From assembly GCF_024453815.1 (NCBI RefSeq), contig NZ_CP072934.1:310001-374000 (forward strand): 64,000 nt of DNA, in the 5' to 3' direction. The stretch is from Corynebacterium pseudogenitalium (GTDB taxonomy: Bacteria; Actinomycetota; Actinomycetes; Mycobacteriales; Mycobacteriaceae). A program made the position numbers and the translations under genes. The notes under the pieces were generated by a model. It did no database searches, was not told where the DNA came from, and saw only the letters and a list, made by a program, of their open reading frames with translations. Positions 1-6,106 of this stretch are shown here, piece after piece; within the stretch, counting starts at the first letter, position 1, and the number at the start of each line of letters is the position of its first letter.

Positions 1-30
1 GTTGTTGGTCATGGCAGCCATTGTGCAGTC

Positions 31-44
31 TGACGTTACGTCAG
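31..44. repeat. Short palindrome downstream of the first gene
   Basis: CTGACG-TTA-CGTCAG is a small perfect inverted repeat just beyond the stop of the leftmost minus-strand gene. It could be a weak terminator hairpin or an operator. There is no U-tract, so its role is undecided. Confidence 0.3.
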
Positions 45-46
45 GG

Positions 47-1924
47 TCAAGCTTTGCTCTCGTCGATCTTGGAAAGCAGCTCGTCCGGGCCATACAGACC
101 GGAGATTTCGACGGGGATGAAGAAGTCTTCGGTGAAGAACTGGCCCTTGGATGCGAACTCCCTGTTCACCCACGCGCCGAATGCATCCACTGGGATGAGT
201 GGTATGCCGTACTGGCTGGCGGTCAGGTCGTCAGTGATGAGGGCGTCGCAAAGTGAGATGGGGATTTCCGGGCTGTACACGAGGCCGAGCTCGTCGCACA
301 GGAGCGCCATGCGTGCACCGTCGGTGATGTGGATCCCGTTGATGACGATCGACCCACGGAACGCCACCTGGTGGCCTTCCTCGAGGATGTCGGCGAGGAA
401 GGTCTCGTAGGGCGAACCCGTGTAGTACCTATACCAGTCCTCAAAATCGGCGAACGAGACGATCGGGATGCCCAGCTCCCGGGCGGTTCTTGCCTTGCGC
501 GACATGGATGCCGGGTCCCACGCTACGAGGACATCGCACGTGGTTGCAGAGACGCTGTCTTCGAAGATGAGCCCGCACGAATCGCAGGCGGAGATGAGCT
601 GCTCTTCGCCGTCGTAGAAGCTGATGGCTTCGCGGCAGCCCGTAAACACCACCCTCATGCCTGGGGAGAGCAGCGCAGCAATGTCGATGTTTTGCTCTTT
701 GCCCTCCGGGAGGGACACCTGCGTCAGCCCTGTCATGATGGCGCGTTTGCGCACCTCCTCTTCGGCCCGCTTCGTCCAAACGCCGCGAGACATCCCCCAG
801 GAAGAAAGCCGCAGGGCAGTCTGCTGGAGCATGCGTTGGTCGCTGACTTCCACGCCGGAGCCGGAGAAGGCTGCCCATGCGTTATCGGAGTCGGTCGCGC
901 GAGTTTGATCGAGCTTGAGAGGAGCGGCGGGCGCCCAAAACGGCTGGAAGAGTGCGCCTTCTTGTGTATCGGATGCGTCGGGTACCGGCCGCACGTAGGG
1001 GATCTCGACGTCCCCCGAGAGGAAATCGAGCGCCATGGAGTGCGCGCGTTCGATGACGTCGCTGCCCTCAATGATGATGTCGAGTGCCTCGGCGTCGATA
1101 CCGTCGCCGAGTTCCATGTCGAGGCCTCGTGCCTGGTAGCGGCCGGCGTCCTGGGCCATCTCCAGGCGATCGCCGACGACAATGCCACCTGCAGCCTGCC
1201 GTAGCAGCAGCGGCCAAAAGTCCTCGAGCTGCGGCGCGATAGCAACCCCACCCGGAGGAACCTCGTTGTCGAGGCCGAACTGCCCCAAGTCAGACATCGG
1301 GTTGAGCCACGTGCCAAAGTCCGCAACGACCTGGCCACGCTCCACAACCACCGCGTGAACGCGAACCACGTGGTAGCTCACATTAAAACTGACACCGTCA
1401 AAGGAGAGGAACACGTAACGCTCGGGATCCTGCCTTGCCTCCTCCAGCATCATCTCCAGCGGTGAGTCGGGCCCAGCCAATTCTCCCGCAGCGATGAGTT
1501 GCACGCCCCCAAACGGTTCGTTGTTCTTTCGCACGCGCTGCAGGGCGACGCTCATCATCAACAGGAGCTCGGTGTTGAGGTTGTGGGCGTCGTCGATAAT
1601 TAATGTCTCAGCCAAGCTGAGCAGCAGCTTGGCATCGTTGATGTCCCAGGAACCGCCCGGCAGGACATCGCCGAGCGTCATGAAGGGATCGAAGTTGAAT
1701 GCAGAGTCGATCGTCAGCCCGCTGATGCCGCTCGCCGCGGGTTCCAGCAGCGCGACGGGCAGCACCCGTTTGCGCAGGTTATCCGGTAGCGCGTCATTCG
1801 CTTCCATGAACGTGCGCAGCAGCGTGGATTTGCCGGTGCCGGGCGCGCCATCGATCACAACGCTTTCGCCGTTGTACATCAACGTAAGCGCATGCTCGAA
1901 GTCCTGCGGCATCGAAATGGCCAT
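47..1924 (-). CDS. P-loop ATPase fused to an exonuclease-like fold and two BRCT-like domains
   Basis: About 625 residues. The start is placed at the ATG 8 nt after GAAAGG; upstream in-frame starts lack a ribosome site. The N-terminal third has Walker A GAPGTGKS (about residues 26-33) and a Walker B-like LIIDDAH (about 109-115), as in AAA/Pif1-type ATPases. Residues about 170-305 follow the layout of a DnaQ/DEDD exonuclease, but the D-x-E motif reads S-F-D and the HNxxFD-like segment reads GDRLEM, so nuclease activity is unlikely. A helical segment leads to two BRCT-like units (about 418-500 and 512-600), the first containing MRVVFTG. The exonuclease-helical-BRCT order matches the intact DnaQ-like protein at 42025-43968. 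The neighbouring HEPN gene lies just upstream on the same strand. The specific function is unknown; nucleic-acid sensing or repair is an inference. Confidence 0.75.
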   Translation of the reverse strand: MAISMPQDFEHALTLMYNGESVVIDGAPGTGKSTLLRTFMEANDALPDNLRKRVLPVALLEPAASGISGLTIDSAFNFDPFMTLGDVLPGGSWDINDAKLLLSLAETLIIDDAHNLNTELLLMMSVALQRVRKNNEPFGGVQLIAAGELAGPDSPLEMMLEEARQDPERYVFLSFDGVSFNVSYHVVRVHAVVVERGQVVADFGTWLNPMSDLGQFGLDNEVPPGGVAIAPQLEDFWPLLLRQAAGGIVVGDRLEMAQDAGRYQARGLDMELGDGIDAEALDIIIEGSDVIERAHSMALDFLSGDVEIPYVRPVPDASDTQEGALFQPFWAPAAPLKLDQTRATDSDNAWAAFSGSGVEVSDQRMLQQTALRLSSWGMSRGVWTKRAEEEVRKRAIMTGLTQVSLPEGKEQNIDIAALLSPGMRVVFTGCREAISFYDGEEQLISACDSCGLIFEDSVSATTCDVLVAWDPASMSRKARTARELGIPIVSFADFEDWYRYYTGSPYETFLADILEEGHQVAFRGSIVINGIHITDGARMALLCDELGLVYSPEIPISLCDALITDDLTASQYGIPLIPVDAFGAWVNREFASKGQFFTEDFFIPVEISGLYGPDELLSKIDESKA

Positions 1925-2022
1925 GACCTGCACCTTTCGCATCAACTATCACTTGTTGATTTATTGAAGCATGCAGCCCCGACATTGCGCGGGCGGTGTT
2001 CGAACGGGGGTTCGCGGTGCTA

Positions 2023-2784
2023 TTACGTGGTGCAGGGGCGTGCAGCGATTAGCCTGGGAACATCGCTGTTTTCTGCTAGCCAGGCGGCCAACTTCGGGTC
2101 AAGCATCCTGGCAAGCTTCAGGGTCTCCTCGTGTGCCTCCGTGCAGGTCATACGGTGAGGCTGTCCAGGCATCGGGAAACCTCTGATGAGCGGTTCATGG
2201 TGGGCTACACGGTTTCGAATGCTATTGACTCGCTTGCAAATCCCGTGCACCCAATCTCTGGTGAAACCAGCATGTTGCTGTCTTGCTACGTTTCTTCCTT
2301 CAGGGAAAGCATGACGTAGGGCGGCTTCCCAGTTGTGCTCGTAATTGACGCGGACCCGTCTGGGAGACTTGCCTGTATGTCCTCCTTTGTCAAAGAGGTT
2401 CGTCCAAAAACCAAATGTACAGTTAGCGAAAAGACGCCCGGGAACATCACCATCGTTTGGACGCTCACGTACCCTCCTGGAAAGTTGCGACCAAGCCACC
2501 GCAAGATTCTGCTCTGACCGTTCATCCAACGGGATATCGAGGTACCAGTGGCTGCCCCATTTTGCAGCTGCCGCTTTATTGATCGATTCCCGTAGTGCAA
2601 CTTCCAAAATGGCAATATCCGCTAGAAATGCAGTAGATAGCTTGATGTTCCATATGTAGAGCTCGAGGGCTTCGTCTATGTTGCCGTTCGGCGATTCGCT
2701 AAGAAAACTGGCTAAACGAGCGGGCGGGAGAGAACCCCAAAGCAAGGCTGCATTTGTCGAAGGCAGTTGTGTAGGAAACGTCAT
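2023..2784 (-). CDS. Abi-like HEPN protein
   Basis: 253 residues, mostly helical. The segment SIRNRVAHHEPL (about residues 188-199) holds R190-N-R-V-A-H195, the R-x4-H motif of HEPN ribonucleases. The protein belongs with Abi-like (AbiD/F-type) actinobacterial proteins, in which HEPN domains commonly act as abortive-infection RNases. No strong ribosome site precedes the ATG. A TATAGC-like -10 lies about 5 nt upstream, so the message may be leaderless. It is transcribed toward the ATPase-BRCT gene with about 100 bp between them, which permits a shared transcript. An IS inserted upstream starts about 120 bp away. Family placement is fairly sure; the biological target is unknown. Confidence 0.75.
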   Translation of the reverse strand: MTFPTQLPSTNAALLWGSLPPARLASFLSESPNGNIDEALELYIWNIKLSTAFLADIAILEVALRESINKAAAAKWGSHWYLDIPLDERSEQNLAVAWSQLSRRVRERPNDGDVPGRLFANCTFGFWTNLFDKGGHTGKSPRRVRVNYEHNWEAALRHAFPEGRNVARQQHAGFTRDWVHGICKRVNSIRNRVAHHEPLIRGFPMPGQPHRMTCTEAHEETLKLARMLDPKLAAWLAENSDVPRLIAARPCTT

Positions 2785-2893
2785 TGCTATAGGCTAGCCA
2801 ATGTAGTCCCCCGGATCCGGACCATAGTTAAATGTCTATGGTTCCCGGGGGTTTTATTATTCTGAAACGCTTATCGGGTGGTAGCCGGATGAT

Positions 2894-2901
2894 GACGTTG
2901 C
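2894..2901. repeat. Target-site duplication, left copy of IS1249-like element
   Basis: GACGTTGC is repeated exactly at 4400-4407. The two copies directly abut the IS ends. Confidence 0.92.
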
Positions 2902-2942
2902 GGGTTAAGCGACAAAATGTGTGCTTTTCTCGGCGTGTCGAC

Positions 2943-2967
2943 TTAAGTGACAAAATGTGTGCTTTTT
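2943..2967. repeat. Second, internal copy of the IS left end
   Basis: A 25-bp direct repeat of the terminal sequence begins TTAAGTGACAAAATGTG, 38 bp inside the outer left end and differing from it by one early base (GTGA for GCGA). The right end has only one copy. It may be a second transposase-binding site or a nested end. Confidence 0.8.
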
Positions 2968-3008
2968 CAGGGGCTGGGATGGGTGGGTTGTGGGGTGTTG
3001 TGCTGGGG

Positions 3009-4235
3009 TTATGAGCGTCCTGCCCAGCCGTGTCGGATGGCCCAGGAGGGGTTGAAGTCGGTGTCGATGCCGGTGTCGTAGACTTTCGGTCGACCGTCGG
3101 GTGAGTTGGCTTGGTCGCGTTCACGCATGTGTGCCTGGCGGGCGTGTGCGTAGCCTGCGTGGCCGAAGTCTTGCTCGATTGCTAGCGCCAGCGGGTCATC
3201 GTGGTGTTGGGTGTGCAGGTAGAGCCACCAGTCCATGATGATTCGCTGGTGTTCGTCAAATGTGCCGCGGTGGGCTCGGGCGAGGTGTTTTAGTTGTGCG
3301 TTTATGCCGCCTTCCAGGCTGTTTGTGGTGGTCTTCAGCGTGGTCGTGGTGCGGTGTGGTGGGTTGAGCCAGACGAAGAGGTGGCCTTGTTGGTAGAGAC
3401 GCTCGAATCGGCGGTAGGCTCTGCGGGCTCTGGGATGGGTGTACCACCATTGCTGGTTGTCGCGGATACGTTTTGGGATCTCTTCTGGGGCGACTTGGTT
3501 GCGGTAGGTGCGTTGTTTGAGCCAGTCACCGTAGAGGTCATGGAAGCGGTTGAGGCGAAGTACCCAGGTGATTGCCTGGTCACGGGTGGTGATGTGGGTC
3601 AGCTGGTTGCCGAGGCGAAGGAGTGCTTTGTGTGCGGTGATTGTGGGTTGGCGTGTGGTGTCTTTGATGGTGTCGCGGCGTACGTGGACGAGGCAGCGTT
3701 GAATGGAGGCGTTTGGCCAGCATTGTTTGATGGCTTTGTGGGCGCCACCGGAGCCGTCTGTGGTCACGACGAGGGGTTCGGCGATCATGTCGAAGAGTTT
3801 GGCGTAGTCGTAGGCGGTTTCTCGTGTGCACCAGTGCCAGGCGACGACGTGCTCGCTGGTTGCAGCGACAAGCAGGCATTTTTTGTGGAAGTAGGTGCCA
3901 TCAATAAAGAGCTGGTCGTAGACGCGGTACGGGTCCGGTTTGCACGGGACGATGATGAACCAAAAGTAGGTGAACCAGCGGATGAGTGTGCGTCTGGAGA
4001 CGTTGTGCGCAGCAGCGACAGCGTCGAGGGGACGCTGGTTGGTGATCCAGTCAATGAAGATGGCAAACCGATATGCGCTGGTCTTGGCTGTGTTGGGGTT
4101 GGTGAAGGTGTGCCCGCAGTCTGTGCAGCGCCATCGCTGTTTTCCGCTGGATGTGGTGCCCATTTTTGTGGCGGTGTGCTCGCATGCCGTGCATAGGGGC
4201 CTGTTGTGTTTTCTCTTTCTGTGTTGAGTTGGCAT
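3009..4235 (-). CDS. IS256-family transposase, IS1249 group
   Basis: 408 residues. An N-terminal zinc ribbon (C15, C18, C37, C40) is followed by a helix-turn-helix-like segment (LDAVAAAHNVSRRTLIRW) and a DDE catalytic core. Candidate catalytic residues are D112 (FIDGTYF), D160 (VTTDGSGG) and E308 (NSLEGG). The IQRCLVHVRRD stretch is typical of the IS256/MULE-like C/H segment. The frame is open from end to end, so the enzyme looks functional. It fills nearly the whole element, stopping about 100 bp from the left end. Confidence 0.93.
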   Translation of the reverse strand: MPTQHRKRKHNRPLCTACEHTATKMGTTSSGKQRWRCTDCGHTFTNPNTAKTSAYRFAIFIDWITNQRPLDAVAAAHNVSRRTLIRWFTYFWFIIVPCKPDPYRVYDQLFIDGTYFHKKCLLVAATSEHVVAWHWCTRETAYDYAKLFDMIAEPLVVTTDGSGGAHKAIKQCWPNASIQRCLVHVRRDTIKDTTRQPTITAHKALLRLGNQLTHITTRDQAITWVLRLNRFHDLYGDWLKQRTYRNQVAPEEIPKRIRDNQQWWYTHPRARRAYRRFERLYQQGHLFVWLNPPHRTTTTLKTTTNSLEGGINAQLKHLARAHRGTFDEHQRIIMDWWLYLHTQHHDDPLALAIEQDFGHAGYAHARQAHMRERDQANSPDGRPKVYDTGIDTDFNPSWAIRHGWAGRS

Positions 4236-4581
4236 GCAGCTGGTTTAACAGTCTGCTGTCATAGCACATCCAACGCCTGAAGTGGTGGACCTTCCGGTCT
4301 ACGGCAGGGAATCCCGATTCAACGAGCACTGTCCCGCCGTAGGCCCAGGCAGGACCTGGAATCCATATCCAAAAAAGCACACATTTTGTCGCTTAACCCG
4401 ACGTTGCGCGGGGTCGCGGTGCCGAAATAATACGAGAGCCCCGGGTGCATGCTTTCGCAGAGGCGCCTCGGGGCGTTCGGGAGTATCCTATCGCGTAAAC
4501 ATGAATGGGGAACGAAGCGTACTGCGTTTAGTTCCGCTTCTTTTACTGCCCTGTACTGATGAGTTCGTCAGTTGAGGAGAA

Positions 4582-4659
4582 ATGCTCATCCCATACTATG
4601 GGAGTGGGGGTTCGAGATTAGTCAGAGTACGGTCAAGCCTCGCGCAGAAAGGAACGTAA
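4582..4659 (+). CDS. Possible 25-residue leader ORF
   Basis: ATG CTC ATC CCA begins 4 nt after a strong GAGGAG ribosome site and runs 25 codons to TAA. The stop lies 6 nt before the next ORF's ATG, a spacing compatible with translational coupling. The peptide resembles nothing recognised. It may be a leader peptide or simply a chance frame behind a good ribosome site. Confidence 0.35.
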   Translation: MLIPYYGSGGSRLVRVRSSLAQKGT

Positions 4660-4665
4660 AGCCCT

Positions 4666-4866
4666 ATGCCAGCATTCTTGATTGAATACCATCGCAAAAA
4701 GGGAACTGTCCGGTGTAAGAAGTTTGATTCGCTTTCTGAGGCTACGCGTGAGCGACTGCGCTTGGATCGATCCAATGCTGACCCCGATGTTGAAATCGTG
4801 GCGGTTGCTAGTGCCAGTGAAGAAAGCCTCCGCCAGTCCCACTCCCGATATTTCTCCGGTGTCTAG
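4666..4866 (+). CDS. Small conserved-looking hypothetical protein (66 aa)
   Basis: 66 residues, charged, no membrane segment. AGAAAGGAAC lies about 12 nt before the ATG. The composition (FLIEYHRKKGTV..., SLSEATRERLRLDR, VEIVAVASASEESLRQSHSRYF) looks like a genuine folded small alpha/beta protein. I recall similar 60-70-residue actinobacterial hypotheticals ending in HSRYF, but cannot name a function. It sits alone between the IS1249-like element and pseudogene debris. Confidence 0.6.
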   Translation: MPAFLIEYHRKKGTVRCKKFDSLSEATRERLRLDRSNADPDVEIVAVASASEESLRQSHSRYFSGV

Positions 4867-4954
4867 CAGATACGTGTCGCAGCTTGTGATGTAATCGACG
4901 TGACGACAAAATATCCCTTCCACCCAGCATTTTTCTTGGATGGAGGGTTTTCTC

Positions 4955-5038
4955 ATGCCCCAGAAGTCGACGGCTAACCCCATCGGCATCACGGCTGCGG
5001 CAGCCCACCAACAACAAAATGTTTACGGAAAAGGCTAA
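4955..5038 (+). CDS. Possible 27-residue small ORF
   Basis: ATG CCC CAG AAG follows GGAGGG at about 7 nt spacing and gives a 27-residue peptide. There is no recognisable family. It may be the broken 5' end of a larger gene, as the flanking sequence is pseudogene debris. Confidence 0.25.
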   Translation: MPQKSTANPIGITAAAAHQQQNVYGKG

Positions 5039-5095
5039 TCAGCACGTCAACGTCAATTCGGAGAAAGAAGCCGATGGGCCGACGCTTCCCCTGCT

Positions 5096-5300
5096 TTACA
5101 ACCCCTCGACTGCCCCGAGAAACACCACAATGAAGTCGCGGTACGTGCCGTGCAGGTCTACGGTGGCACCCGGATAACCCGAACACGTTCCTAAAGGAGT
5201 GTTGTCGGCGATCCATTCTATTGAGCCATAACATTGGCTCGGTGTCCACTGAATGGTTCCCTGTCCCCGGGCGGTACCGTCGACTGATTCTCCAGTTCGG
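5096..5300 (-). pseudogene. C-terminal gene fragment ending DLHGTYRDFI...GAVEGL
   Basis: A minus-strand frame carries the last 40-60 residues of a protein ending in HGTYRDFIVVFLGAVEGL and a stop at 5096. About 60 bp at its 3' end recurs near 14127-14185, encoding HGTYRDIIAGFLGTVEGL. The parent family is not recognised. The upstream part has been replaced by the neighbouring pseudogene. Confidence 0.5.
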
Positions 5301-5329
5301 ACATGAGGTGCTATGGCCAGTTCAGGCAT

Positions 5330-5880
5330 TGAGGGGGGCTGCGAGGGTAGGAGAGAGCGCCTCCATTGTCGCGGTCGGGACCTCCTTGGCCTCTGTGACT
5401 TCGACACGCTGGGTTGGTCGGCACGGTGAAGTGCAGCGCTTGCGTTGCGGGATCGACTGTATAGTCCTTTACCCCGGTCGCCGACCATTTCGCCTTTGTG
5501 GCCAGGGGTTCGCACCGAGTGATCTCGGTGCCGGGTGCCACGTACTCGCCGTACTCGTGCGCGATTTCCGCAGCTTACAGTCGCTGGCTGATCGGCTAAT
5601 CGACGTCCCTGTCCCTTACGACAAAGCGCGTCGACTCCCCAAAAGTCTGTGGTGACGAACCTGCCGTTGACCCAGCGGTTGGCGTTGACGGAGGCTTGGC
5701 AGACGCCGGTGTCGGCGTCGTCGAATTGGACTCCGAGGTTGGGGTGGTGGGTGGCGAGGTCAACGGTGCAGCCGGGGGCGGTGGTGGCGTCGATAGCCTG
5801 GAAGGCGTGCGCGACCGTAACGTTGGTGGTGCACAGTGCGCATAGGGTGGAACACTTTTCGACCTGACGGTATCTTGGGA
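5330..5880 (-). pseudogene. Decayed, internally deleted copy of the surface-protein gene at 10710-11993
   Basis: In shifting frames the minus strand encodes pieces that closely match the intact protein at 10710-11993. They are the signal-peptide end (AHAF.AIDATTAPGCT), then HHPNLGVQFD joined directly to DDADTGVCQASVNANRWVNG, then APGTEIT and GVKDYTVDPATQALHFT. About 560 bp present in the intact gene is missing. The junction falls at a short shared GTCGAA-type sequence, which suggests deletion between microhomologies. At least two frameshifts follow. There is no DtxR-like box in front of it. Confidence 0.82.
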
Positions 5881-5968
5881 ACTTTCTTCGTGGGTAGGCC
5901 GTCGTGGCCTGAGGAATATCACGGCTGGTCGACCGGAACAGGCCTAAAAACCGAAGTAGTTCCCAAGT
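5875..5968. repeat. Dispersed intergenic repeat, copy A
   Basis: 94 bp with ends CTTGGGAACT and AGTTCCCAAG in inverted orientation. It contains GGTCGACCGGAACAGGCC. About 88 bp aligns with 50021-50105, estimated by eye at around three-quarters identity. It is non-coding and folds as a long imperfect hairpin. Confidence 0.6.
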
Positions 5969-6106
5969 GAGGGAAGGGTGGTCATTCTAGCCAGGGGAGA
6001 GATTCTATTCTCACGCCTATTCAGAGAATATCGTAATAGAGTACGAAAAGCCTGATGAAGTTATTTCCATCAGACTTTTGTGTGGTGCTTCTTGCTGCGT
6101 GGGAGT

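Larger units (their letters stand above)
2902..4399 (-). mobile_element. Complete IS1249-like insertion sequence (IS256 family)
   Basis: 1,498 bp bounded by near-perfect terminal inverted repeats of about 28 bp (2902-2930 and 4371-4399, each beginning GGGTTAAGCGACAAAATGTG from the outside). The element is flanked by an identical 8-bp direct repeat, GACGTTGC, at 2894-2901 and 4400-4407, the expected target duplication for this family. It carries a single transposase gene. Intact ends, target duplication and an open transposase frame suggest recent insertion and possible activity. Confidence 0.93.

Noticed and set aside
329..1204. Long plus-strand open frame opposite the ATPase-BRCT gene
   Set aside because: It is antisense to a gene with clear motifs and has no ribosome site or recognisable sequence.
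4557..4585. CTGATGAG sequence suggestive of a hammerhead ribozyme core
   Set aside because: The required GAAA core after stem II and the flanking stems I and III are absent; it is a simple CTGA...TCAG hairpin before a ribosome site.
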